This document shows, piece by piece, positions 23,385 to 34,839 of a DNA stretch of 64,000 nt. Positions within the stretch are counted from its first letter, which is position 1; the number at the start of each line of letters is the position of its first letter. Origin of the DNA: Cornus controversa (Eukaryota; Streptophyta; Magnoliopsida; Cornales; Cornaceae). A program made the position numbers and the translations under genes. Location: positions 32,611,956 through 32,675,955 of the forward strand of contig CM048851.1 in NCBI GenBank assembly GCA_026545225.1, read 5' to 3'. A model generated the notes under the pieces. It saw only the letters and a list, made by a program, of their open reading frames with translations, was not told the origin of the DNA and searched no databases.

Positions 23385-24520
23385 GTTACAAATCTAGCCC
23401 TCCAAGAAGTCTATAAATAGAGGTAGAGGGTGAAGAGAAGAAGGGGAAGACTCTGACAGAATAGCTCGCTCTGAAGACATGCATTTATCCAACCTTCAAA
23501 GCTTTGAAGAAGAACAACAACAAGCATATTCAAAGTCGTGTCGTTCTTCCTCTACGATTCAACAAATTCAAAAAATCATCAACAAGACTGTTCGAAATAA
23601 AGCTTCTTTAGCCTTTAATAAAAAATTCTCACCGGCTTTCTTCAACAACAGACACTTGAAGAGGATTCTTAATAACCCGATTTAAGATCAAGCTCCAGTA
23701 GCTAGGGATGGCAACGGGGCGAGGCGGGGCGGAGCGGGTTTTGACTTCCCCATCCCCGCAACCGTTTAACTTTTCCCGCCCCGCAACCGTATATGAACGG
23801 GGCAGGGCAGGGTTGGTTTTGACTTCCCCATTCCCATAACCGTTTAAATTTCCCCACCCCGCCCGGTTTATACTTTTTTTTTTAATGCAAATTTTTTTAT
23901 AATAATAAATCTGATATTTCAATACATATACACCAAAAACACACATTTAGATACATGTAACACAATGGCTAATATTGAGTCATCTATTACTGAAATAATA
24001 AACTTGTATAGCCGTATGATATATATAATATTTATATTTCCTTCATATATTATTAATATTTCCTTTATATATATATATTTAAACTGGGCGGGTAGCTGTC
24101 GGGGTAGGGTCTTACCCCGTCCCTGCCCTGTTTAAGCGCGGGTTATTTTTCCTAACCCCATCCCCACTCCGTTTCCTTAAACGGTTCCGTAAATAGGTTT
24201 TAAACGGGGCGGGTACTCGACGGGACAGGGCAAATTATCATTCCTACCAGTAGCCCTTCAATCCGGATCATCAACTAGAAGACTCTTAGAAAAAGCTAAA
24301 ATTCTGTAGAAGTATTCACTCAAAATTCAAAGCTCCAAAACATCTAAACCCTGAAGGAGAAGAACAACAAGCACATCATCCAAGTGCCATTTTTCATTAA
24401 AGTTTCAATCCAATTCAAGATTAAGTTCCAACAACCCTTGAATCCAGATCATCAAGGAGATCGAATCAGCTGATTTTTTTTTATTTGTAAAGATCTATAG
24501 AGAGTTGTAAACCTATATTT
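23385..24520 (+). mobile_element. LTR- or pararetrovirus-leader-like stretch, interrupted by a hAT miniature element
   Basis: A TATA-type motif (TCTATAAATAGAGG, about 23410-23424) is followed by a long A/C-rich, leader-like region. Leaving out the hAT insertion at 23703-24246, the region holds an imperfect internal duplication: GAAGAACAACAA...CAAGC and CTTGAATCC/CTTCAATCCGGATCATCAA occur twice. This resembles the transcript-start region of an LTR element or of a caulimovirid copy, but no coding part is attached, so the origin is unresolved. It is a fossil fragment. Confidence 0.35.
23703..24246. mobile_element. hAT-type miniature element with GGGGCGG/CCCCGCC arms
   Basis: Starts TAGGGATGGCAACGGGGCG and ends ...GGCAAATTATCATTCCTA. 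It is flanked by identical 8-base duplications CCAGTAGC (23695-23702 and 24247-24254). The arms are made of GGGGCGGG, CCCCGCCC and AACCGTTTAA-type words and the centre is AT-rich. It carries no protein. At 544 bp it looks structurally whole. Confidence 0.92.
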
Positions 24521-24771
24521 ATTGAAATTAATATATTTGATATATTTGTTCACGTGTTTTAATTTTATTCTCAGACTCAAAACTTATATGAACAAAACTA
24601 GAGAGGTTTTTATATATTCTTATTCTTTTCTATTCACAAAGGGGACAAGAGAGACACTTCCATTAAAATCAAAGTTACAAGAAAAGAAAAAAAAAAAAAA
24701 AAAAGCAAAAGCTTACTACTGTTGAACAAGTGGTTAGTCTATATGTCAACATCCTTGTCATCATCATCCCA

Positions 24772-24992
24772 TCAAGCATTGAGTGAAATGAACTTGTAAA
24801 CGATGTTTTCCTTATTCTGAATTGTTAGCAAATACGCTGGTGTCTCGAAAACAGACTTTCTGTCCCATTCTTCCGCCTCGATTCCTGGTAATCTCAACCT
24901 CGCCAAAACCTCGAGAAAAACAACCTCTTTGTTTATTCTGTTCATATTAATAGATATGATATAACAACTATAATCTTTTCTAACTATAATCA
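24772..24992 (-). other. Unidentified exon-like reading frame
   Basis: The minus strand is open for about 73 codons, with a protein-like stretch LARLRLPGIEAEEWDRKSVF and a GC content above the flanks. I do not recognise the family. It may be a fragment of a host gene exon or of an old transposon. No splice partners were found nearby. Confidence 0.2.
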
Positions 24993-25079
24993 TTTTTCTT
25001 TATTCTGTTCATATTAACAAAATATATATATATATAGTTGAAACGATTATAATTGTTATAATCATATCTATCTAGTAGA

Positions 25080-26880
25080 ATTTTGGCTTTGTGTGTACAT
25101 GTGACCGTACAACCCAAATTTCATTGCTAGAATATCAAAATTTTATTCCTAACAAATTTTTTTCATTTATAAATAAAGAAAATTATTTTCTATTGTTTAG
25201 TTATCATGAAACAACACATATATAATTATTTTCCTCTTATTTTTCTTGATTTTAGCATTTTTTTTTTAAAATCTTTATTCTCTAATTTTATTAGAAATAC
25301 GAAGAAAATTAATTCTCTTCCCGTTCTTGATAGGTGGTAATTTGAAACATCGAGTTTTGCTGGAAGATTCATAACACTGTAACTATTGAAATTATCTGAA
25401 AACTTGTAACATTCTTACAATATTTTGAAAATGATTTTAGTTTATCTTATCAAATACATATCAATATAATTTCTAAAAATGATTTCAATTTATCATATCA
25501 ATCATAATTTTTATAGGTTAAGCACCCTCCACGAAACTATCCACTTCCAATAAATTTCATATGAACAATTTAAACACCCCATGCAACTCTTCACTCCAGT
25601 AAATTTCATATGAACAATATCAAAGATATATTTACTAATTTCAATCTATAGTAGAAGGACTAATCAATTAGTTGTTTTATCGCCAAAACATGCCAATATT
25701 GACATAGAAATAAATGAACATGATTACTAAAAATTCTGAAATTATCTAAAACCTTGGAAATATTCTTACAAGATTTTGAAAATGATTTTAGTTTATCTTA
25801 TCAAAGACATATCAATATAACTTCTAAAAATGATTTTAATTTATTCATATGAACAATAATATCAAAATAATAGTTACTAATTTCGTTGGCGTCTATAATA
25901 GGACTAATCAATTAGTTCTTTCATTGCCCCCAAACATGCCAATATTATTACTTGTTTTATGAAGATTTTGTTTAATTCATGGAACTTATATTGTACCAAC
26001 CATGTTCAAACGAGCATATTAAGCATGACAATTGTGGTCACAGTTTCTTTGGAGATACTGAAGTGTTACTAATCTATCTTCAAATCACTATATTAAGCGA
26101 TCACAATTTGTTTGCAGATAAACAAAACATGTTATGGGTATGAAATTTAATAATATAATAAAGCAGCTCACGTGACTCGGTTGGTAGGAAGTGAAATAAT
26201 AAATATAATAGATTTGGTGATGTATTGAAGAAAATTAAAAAGGTTGAAGACCCAAGAAACAACCATGTTTCTCTATGAATATACTACTGATACATATAAT
26301 GGGCTATGAATATATTGGTGATACATATAATGGGATGTGAGAATATATTGGTGATACATATAATAGGATGTGAGAGTTACTATACACTGTAATGTGCGGT
26401 GAGAGTTACTACTATGCACATGTGTGTCATATATACACTCTCGAGGCGAAAATATCAAATTTTATACTCGTGTGAATATGTTTTTATATACAAAATATCA
26501 AATTTTATTCTTGTTGTGTGAATATTTTGTTTAATTCATGCATGTATTAAGTTACCGAACAATGTTGGAGAGGGAGATTGTTTTCTTTCTTTTTGATAAA
26601 TAAAGGAAATTATTTTCTATTGTTTGGTTATCATGAAATGAAAGAAAATATAACGAAAACGAAATCCTTTTCTTTTTTATTGATTTTGGACTTTTTAAAA
26701 AAATCTTTATTTCTAATTTTATTCCGGTATGAGACTGAGAAAATTAAACACACCTGAACTACATCCACTAATTTTTATAATTTATCTAATCAAGTACATA
26801 TTGATCATAACTTATCTTTATTTCTCTCTTCACTTAAATTTCATATGAACAATATCAAATATTATTCAGGTTAATTACAC
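25080..26880. repeat. AT-rich dispersed repeat zone
   Basis: Three diverged copies of the same AT-rich sequence occur here: about 25180-25560, 25735-25860 and 26580-26830. A fourth lies at about 34860-35130. They share blocks such as GAAATTATCTGAAAACTTG, TTTTGAAAATGATTTTAGTT and TCCGGTATGAGACTGAGAA. No coding capacity is seen. The family is unidentified and could be LTR or non-autonomous DNA-element debris. Confidence 0.55.
26273..26375. repeat. ~33 bp tandem repeat, three units
   Basis: Three adjacent units of the form GAATATATTGGTGATACATA followed by TAATGGGATGTGA with small differences. A related partial unit follows (GAGAGTTACTA...). Confidence 0.75.
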
Positions 26881-29045
26881 CTACCTCTCTATGATTTTTA
26901 AAATTACACTAAACTCTTCTAAAAAGAAAACTTAGTAACACAGAGCTCCTTTTTTTAACGGTTGGTCATTTACTTAATGTTTTAAAATGCCAGTATTGCC
27001 TTCGTTGAAGTAAAAATTTTGGCAGTCGATAGACATATTTTGAAAGCTCATATTTGAGGCTTCTAAAATGAGATTCTAGTTTACGGGCACTGTAGCTTAC
27101 AGCGCTACAGTACCACTTAAAATTTACGGACAACATGTATGGTTTATAACATAAAACTTTGATAGGGTTCCATATACTCAAACAAAATCATCTCCTACGC
27201 CTCAACAAAATCGAACCCCACTGCAGCAATAGCAGGTTTCTCTTAACCTCGCTCCATCTTTGTCGATTCACTAGTTAGTACTCTCTCTCTCTCTTTGTTA
27301 CAATATATGTTTGTGGCATATGGGTTTGGCTTGATCTGATTTGTTTGGTAGTATTTATCAATTTGTACATTCATGGTTTATATATATATATATTGGTGGA
27401 AGATCATTGTATATCCATAGTTATATATATACCATAGATATAAATTCTGAACAGTAGTAGGTAATTTGTTAAAAAAATAGAAATCATTTTGTGGTTGTTG
27501 ATGTGAAAGGAGATCATGATTGTTAATAGAATTTAGTGTGATGTTGCATGAGATTGAAGTTCAGATGGTGAATTGGAAGGAAATTGGTCTGGAACGTAAA
27601 ACCCTAGATTTGGCAAGGTTTCAATTGGTGGTTTTGGGAATTAAGTGTTGCTTCCAATTACAGCTTGGTCGTGGTTTTCGATCCATTTGGTTTTTCTCTA
27701 GACAATGGTTCATGGGTGTGTATGAACAGTCGATTACATATATGGTTTTCTGGACTTGTAGTGCAGAAATGGCTTGATTTTGTTGTACTGTGCTTTCTTT
27801 TTTATTATTATTAATATCTTTTGGTCATTTTGAGTTTGTTTTATCCTCTAAATTAAAATTCATAGATTATGTCCCCAGATTTTTACCCATTGGCCACTTC
27901 TTTGATGAAACTATCCAGAAGAAAATGCAGTTATTAACATTGCCTAGTCTTGTAAGTTAGTCGTACATTTAACATAGAAACTTGTTTTTGTTGTGAAAAT
28001 GTTGTTAGTTAGTCATTAACTTTAGAGTGGGGGTCAGATGTATGGCTTTATGGAAAATAAAATTTTTGATAGGATACCTTTTCAGTTTACCCTTCTATAT
28101 TCTGGTGATGACTCTAATCATGGAAATTTGATATTTTGGTTTTTACTCCTCCAATTTTCCTTTAATTAAGAAAATTATCAAGATGGTGGCTTAGGTTTCT
28201 AAGATCTATTACCCAATATCAATTTTAACTATAGTTAATCAAACAATAGAGAGAAAAAGAAGGGAAAAGTCTTAGTTTGAAGACTCTAATGTAGTGTACT
28301 ATTTTTGCTTATTGTTTTTTTGTTATTCACACTGATCAAGACATTGAAGTGATTATTGAATTGTTGTCATAGGTTAAGAGGATAAACAAACTACTTGTGT
28401 AAAGAGGAAGGGGCATACAACAAAAATCACAAAGTGAAATGGGAAGAGCAATGGCAACTTTTGGACATGGAATGGGAAATGCAGCTTCTGAACATGGAAG
28501 GGGAAGTGGAAATGCAACCACTAGAAGAGGCAGGGGGAATGCACAATCCAGAAGTGGAAGGGTAACTTTTGACAGGGTTGCAGAAACTTTTTGGTGGTTG
28601 TGTGTTGTTTTTGTTTACAAGTATAGTAGGTTGGTGAAGTACAAACAAGGGGAAGATAAATTGTCAATTTTTTGGTTCAAACATAAATACCATATGCTAG
28701 ATTCATGGAAGTACAGACATTAGGTTTTCTGAGTTTTATTAGTGAAATATGGACAAGTAGGGGATTGAATGATGTGTTTTTGGTGAAATATATATGTGCT
28801 AACTTGGAGTATAATGCTGAAATTATTTTTTGTACATGAGGGATCCAATGTGGTATAAACAAGTGGGGGATAGAATGGTATATGCTAAGTTGGTATTTTT
28901 GATCAAATGTTATTAGTACATTGATGAGTTCTGTAATGACAGATGCAGCTTCATGATATATATGTAGCTTTGTTATTACCTAATTTGTGTCAGCTCTCTA
29001 TAGGGTGATAGTTGTTAGTAGATTTTTGGTGGATGTGTTAATGTA
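26880..29045. other. Spacer with one short unidentified reading frame
   Basis: No recognised gene. Near 26880 the start GGTTAATTACACCTACC resembles terminal sequences of MULE-like non-autonomous elements, but I could not find a matching end. At 28439-28723 a plus-strand frame encodes a Gly/Arg/Asn-rich N-terminal half (HGRGSGNATTRRGRGNAQS) followed by an aromatic-rich half. I do not recognise it and cannot say whether it is expressed. Confidence 0.3.
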
Positions 29046-30780
29046 TGTAACGCCCCAAAATTCGGACAGCCGGGACTCCCTCGGTCCGAGCTCGGACTCC
29101 AGGTTGTGAGGTGTTATGATTGTCTGATCGTCTTTCCATAACCCGGACAACTATACCAAACTACCATTTTATCACCCTCGGCTCCTATCCGGACCACCGA
29201 GATCAGTACTTGTTGTGAAAGCCTTTTTATTAAGGCCACATCCACTCCAACCCGGGATGGCACACATGGTCATTCAATCTAAGTTGTGACCTCATAATTT
29301 AGCGAAAACATTACATTATACATCAACACTATCATATCCAATGATCATTCTCATAATAGAACTCCATGTACTCACCATACATACCTATTGAAAACACACT
29401 ATTTATGCACTTTTGATTAATCAAATTGCATCCTTCGATTAAACGGAAAGGAGGTTTCGATCAATCGAAAACTACGTTTGATCGAACTTGTATTGAAGTA
29501 CAATCGAAACCTTACTAGAATTGATCATTCAAACATATTTGAAATTTTAATTAATCGAAATGGAGATTTCAATCAATCGAAACCTCTCGAACTTGTTTCC
29601 CTACAGAATTTTCCTAAGTGTTCATTCTCATGTCTTGGTTCTCATTCTTATCATGTTATACTTTCAATCCACCAATTCCTCAAAACAATCATTCTTACAA
29701 GTTTACACATGCATAAATGGAGATAAATGTAAAATCATCATTTATATTGTCTAGCATTTACCATGCTCAAAATCGTGCATATAATGTATAAGATCATAAA
29801 GCATAATCATAACGTGTTCTCGAAACATAAAAGGGTCTTATACATGTTCAAAATATGTATATAGTCCAAATCCCGGATATGCATTCAAATAAAGTAATAA
29901 ATGTCTTTAAAAGAAGACTAGCTATGCTCCATACCAACTCGCGGTTAGAGAGACTCTATCACTTCTTTGTCATTTCCTGAAAAGATTAATACTCATGAGA
30001 TGAGCTACAACATGCTCAGTAGAAATGTCTAAAACACAATTTTACAAGTCTTGTAAATACCACATGACACATAATCATATTATTATGTTAAACACAATTC
30101 ATATACAAATAACCATGTCATGGATGTATAAATATCATGCCATGCACTCACACTTTGTCTGTGTCTCACACACACATGAATTCCATCGCTCTGACTTTGG
30201 CTCACCACCCACAATGTCAACGATAACAATTGGCCTAGATCCCGACTCTTGGCGATCCGACTTATCACAACTTTTTTGTTTCACCCCGGATCCTGACTCT
30301 TGGCCATCCAATTCCTACAAAACTTTTTTCATCTCACACCCGGATACTGACTCTTAGTTATCCGGCTTCCACAAACCTTTTCAAATGCGTACTCACTCCA
30401 CGTAAATACAATGCATGAACAAATCATATTTTCATGATCATGTCCACATCTTCTCATGTCAAAGCATTTATATCAACAATAATAACATGTTTTATATCTA
30501 CTCATGCTCGTTAAGACAATTCACCAAACACATAAGTATCACATTCACATATTCATATGAAACATATATAATTCTCTCACATATCACTTTCAACATTCTT
30601 TATAATTATTTAAAACAATTATACACATGTAATCATATCAATTCACATTGAGAATTCATTCAATTGTATAATCTAGCATGCTTTAACCTTGAAAAATATC
30701 TAATTATACCCACATAATCCAATTGGTTACCATAGACAAGTAATATACTCACACAAATCCCAGATTTCATGGGTTAGGCA
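29046..30780 (-). mobile_element. Ty3/gypsy-type solo LTR (approximate far end)
   Basis: On the minus strand the element ends ...AATTTTGGGGCGTTACA at 29046, a typical gypsy LTR end, with no primer-binding site after it, so it looks like a solo LTR. A related LTR end occurs at 49060. Inside, at 30235-30365, a short array of CCGGAT..TGACTCTTGG units is present, as seen in some plant gypsy LTRs. The other boundary, near 30780, is an estimate. Old and not coding. Confidence 0.55.
30225..30370. repeat. Short tandem repeat GGATCCTGACTCTTGGC-type
   Basis: Three to four imperfect units of about 50-55 bases with the core (G/C)GATCC(C/T)GACTCTTGG(C)(G/C)ATCC, inside the probable solo LTR. Confidence 0.75.
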
Positions 30781-30789
30781 TCCCCATAG

Positions 30790-32170
30790 TTGTTAAAGGC
30801 TCAATGCGCACCGAGGCGCTAAGGTCTCCTAGAACCTGAGGCGCGAGGCGCGTGTTTGACTGAAGCGAGACACAAGTTGATTTTTTTTTTATTTTAAAAA
30901 AAAAACATTTGTAGCCAACATCTAGCAATATAAAACCAACAACAATACAAACCTTATAAATACAATAGGCACTATAGGCAAGCAACAATAAAAAGCCTGA
31001 TATTGGTTGCAAAAGTTAACTAACGAAACAAAAAATAAAACAAACACATAAATGTTCACTTCTTCCTAAGAAGACAACACTAAAGGATTAAGGATCTAAG
31101 CATCATTCTCATCATCAAACACAAGATCTTCGTCATCATTAAAGGACTAATAACCCTCAGGATCCTCTTTTATCTCCTCTGAATCTGCATCTTCCTCATC
31201 CTCATCTATAAGTTGAAGTGGAACTTTAGAGGAAGAGCTTCCAGTAGGCTTCGCCGCTGGCCACGAACTAAATTTTGATCTAAACCGGAGACTAGTACCA
31301 CCCTCTCCAATGCCAGCAGCATTAGCAACAACACCCCATGTCAAGAAATCATCATCAAAGACTGGATCATCTTCTGCATCTGAATTGCCATCCATCCTCC
31401 CAATCAACCACTCATTGCTATCATCAATGTCATTGAGCAAAATGGGATCAAGAGTGTCACGCATGTTATATCAGCGCTTTAATGCCCTATTATATTTGAT
31501 GAACACTAAATCATTCAAAGTCGTTTGAGAGAGCCTATTTCTTTTCTTGTTATGAAGCTGCAATAAATTCAATTTTAACTAGTAAGTATAAAAAATTAAT
31601 AATTTGATTTTCAATAATTAAATTACCAATTAGTTATTAGTTACTAGTTACTTATATGTTCAAACATGCTCCAATTTCTTTCACAACCAGAAGCACTACA
31701 AGTGAGGCTTAAAATCACTATAACAAACTTTTGCAAATGTGGTGTTGACTTGCCATATGCTTCTCACCAACTAGCTGTTAAATAAATTAGTAATGGATTG
31801 ACTTTATTGTCTAAATAATTAAATAAATTAGTAAATATACTAAATGATATACTAAGTTGATATAATTTATCTGGTGACCGTGTACATCTCTGTCTAATAG
31901 CAAAAGTACTACCAAAGAGGCCCTTTGGCTTTATTATAGAACTTCAACTCCTCAGTAACTTTGTCTTGTTGTGTGATTTTTGGGATTAACTTTTCTATAC
32001 ATTCATACAAACGTTTTGCAATCTCTACATCCCTCTCAATATTCGAGTTTGAATAAAAGAACTCTGGGTTCAAGTAATAACCCACTGCATGCAAAGGGCG
32101 ATGAAGTTGAACATCCCACCTCCTATCAATGATTTTAAAAAATTTCTTATCAGACCCTACTTGATTGAGA
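30790..32170 (-). mobile_element. hAT transposon remnant with transposase pieces
   Basis: At the low end (30790-30870) lies AGTTGTTAAAGGCTCAATGC followed by GCGAGGCGCG-type words, resembling plant hAT-element ends. The minus strand then encodes pieces of a hAT-family transposase. 31147-31464 is the acidic C-terminal tail (NDIDDSNEWLIGRMDG); about 31650-31760 holds part of the dimerisation region (SASGCERNW-like, in a broken frame). 31909-32160 encodes FFKIIDRRWDVQLHRPLHAV and YYLNPEFFYSNSN, part of the catalytic C-terminal half. The N-terminal BED finger and RNase-H-like catalytic start are missing. It is a dead DNA transposon whose 5' part has been replaced by copia sequence. Confidence 0.8.
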
Positions 32171-32174
32171 GTAC

Positions 32175-33452
32175 TGTACACATCTGTTTCACCTACATCA
32201 AAAGAAAAATCATTAGCAGTATTATGATCAATATGAGCAACAAAATCAAAAGTATCATTCTCAACAGAAGAATCACTTTCAGAACCCAAAAGACTCAGAT
32301 TGAGAAATAATAGCTTACATGGCTTTCTTTTTATCTTTTAAAATTTTCTTTGCACTAAAGCTATTTTTCTTAGGACTTAGATATTGAGTAGATGTGTGAC
32401 CTTTATCACCACATATCCAACAAGTGAGTTCAGACTCTTTAGAGTTATCCACTTCTTTTTCTTTCATATCCTTACCTTTCGATGATGAGCCTTAACTACG
32501 AAATTTAGAATGATTTCTTTTTCTCAAATTTCTATCATTTTCATATTTAAAGATCTTTTTAAATTTCCCAGCTAGGAGTGCAGCATCATTATCTGAATCA
32601 TATTCAAAACTTTCAACTTTCTCAACTTCAGATTTTGAAGAATTTGAAATATTTGACAAACTAAAAGACTTAGAAATCTTTGAGGTTTTTAAAGCCAAAT
32701 TTTTTTATTTCTGAATTTTTGATATTTCATGTCAAAAGTTTGAATTGATCCAACTAACTCTGTCACCTCCATAGAATCAACATCTCTGCTCTCATCTAAG
32801 GCTTCTAACTTGGCTTGGAACCTATCAGGCAATGATCTCATGATTTTTCTAATAACATAAAAAGATGAAATTTTCTCACCAAGGTTAGCACTACTTTGAA
32901 CAATATCATTAAGCCTATAATAAAAATCAGAAAATATCTCATCTTCATCCATTCTAATTGTTTCAAATTTAGTAGCTAGCATTTGTAATTTTGATTTCCT
33001 TACCTTGGTGGTACCCTCATGAGTTATCTGTAAAATATCTCATGCTTCTTTCAAAGTGAAGCAAGCAAATATTCTAGCAAATTCAGAAGGAATAATTGAA
33101 TATAACATATAAACCCTTATTGTTATTATTAGCATCTTCATGCTCAGCATTAGACCATGTTGCTTTATCTTTCTCTACTATCATAGCAGCATCACCAATA
33201 CCAGTGATAGTGTTAGGAATTTTACAGCCATTCTCAATAGACATCCAAACTCTCTCACCTTGAGATTTTAAAAAGGCTTTCATGCGAGACTTTCAAAAAG
33301 TATAATTTGAACCAACAAACAAAAGAGTTCGCTGAATCGATCCACCCTCTTTCATACTAGATTCCATGATAATTTTTAAAAACAAAAATAAAATTTGATT
33401 TTAAAACTACTTCGCAAGGAATTACTCACATATTAGAGAACACTGCTTTGAT
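32175..33452 (-). mobile_element. Ty1/copia gag fragment
   Basis: The minus strand encodes gag-type sequence: a start region (MKAFLKSQGERVWMSIENG, about 33220-33283), the UBN2-type gag core (32689-32982, FSDFYYRLNDIVQSSANLG) and a zinc-knuckle region (about 32395-32440). Next to it at about 33440-33452 is a primer-binding-site-like TTGGTATCAAAGC, complementary to the tRNA-Met 3' end. This is the 5' end of a copia element; pol is absent here. Broken in several places. Confidence 0.8.
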
Positions 33453-34830
33453 ACCAATTATGAGTTGCGCGGTGCGAAACGATTGCGAAAGTAATTAAAA
33501 ACCTAAAGGGGGTGATTAGGTTTACTCGTTTTTTGCTTCATTATTCGATTTATCCAATTTTAAGTCCAAATAATAATTAAAGCAATCCCATAAAGCAAGT
33601 AAATAAAGTACAGTAAAAAAAATATACGAATGCACCAGATATACGTGAAAAATCCAAGACGGAAAAAAACATAGGTGAGGCTTTGTAGCCCAGAAAAGCA
33701 AATTCACTATCGTTGAAGCAAAGTACAACAGACTCTATCTCAGGATCACACCCACTCCACTTTAACAAGAACTCTGATGCGAAACACCTCAGGCCTACTA
33801 TTGCGACTACCTCGTCCAACTGCTGCAGATTCTCGACTAACGTCAAAATCCTCTCGGAATGGTAACTGGAAGAATACAAACACTCAACAAGTATTATGTC
33901 CCCTTCATAGCACGATTTTTTTCTCATTCCTTACCAACGAATAGTTGTAGAAGACATCAATCCAGTAACTTGATCACGAAGAGATCTTCAATGCAATCTT
34001 CGAATAGTTGATCAAGCAAATATAGAGAACACCTTAAAATCACTCAGTGAATATGTGTGTGCTCTAAAAAATATAAACAAAGAATTTGAAAAAAAAAATT
34101 TCTGCTTAAAAAAATATCTCAATACTTTCTCTCTCTAAAAAATATTTGTTTTTGTATATTGAAAGCATATATTGAGAGAGAAACCATATGAGTTTTTTAT
34201 AGAGATTAAAAATTCTAATTTCCTTGAAAAACAAGTTAAAATCCAATAGAAAACAAGTCCCCACGATTTTAGAAAGTTCTGGGTTCAATCCGAATCAAAA
34301 CAAGACAAAACTGGTCAAAGTTCGCAGACCAGCCAAGTTGGACTGGTCCAGCTAAAACTTGGCCGGGTCCAACATATATAGAAGGGTCCAGCTCCTGCAG
34401 CAATCTCATATGAGATGCTGAGACCTCTTGGACGGGTCCAATCTTTTCTTGGACGAGTCCAACTTTGAATATTTAAGCATTTTGCTCAAAAGTCCCTCTT
34501 TTCAAGGTCAGAACTCCCGATTTGAAAAATATATGTTCTCACTACTTTAGCTGAACTACGTGACTCTCATATGTGATCAACGATGTCCTCATGCATTCGG
34601 AACCATCTCGAAACTTCAAACGATCGAATCCTTGTGTAGACCCTTGATGGCTTTTTCCGAAGATTCAAGCTTTATCTTTTGACGAACCTTTGCATGGTTG
34701 GTGTAGAACATCATGCTCACTCTAAGACTTCAATTATATGATCAATAATAGAAATATGACTCACATAATACAACTCGATCATGTTTGATTTTGACACCGA
34801 AGATTGCCAATTACATAAATATACGTCACA
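33453..34830 (-). mobile_element. Probable 5' LTR of the copia fragment
   Basis: It lies directly beyond the primer-binding site, where a 5' LTR is expected on the minus strand. Its high end (TGTGACGTATATTTATG on the minus strand) is an estimate. It contains several repeated TTGGAC(G/C)(G/A)GTCCAA-type words near 34330-34470. Non-coding. Confidence 0.5.
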
Positions 34831-34839
34831 ACTTCATCT

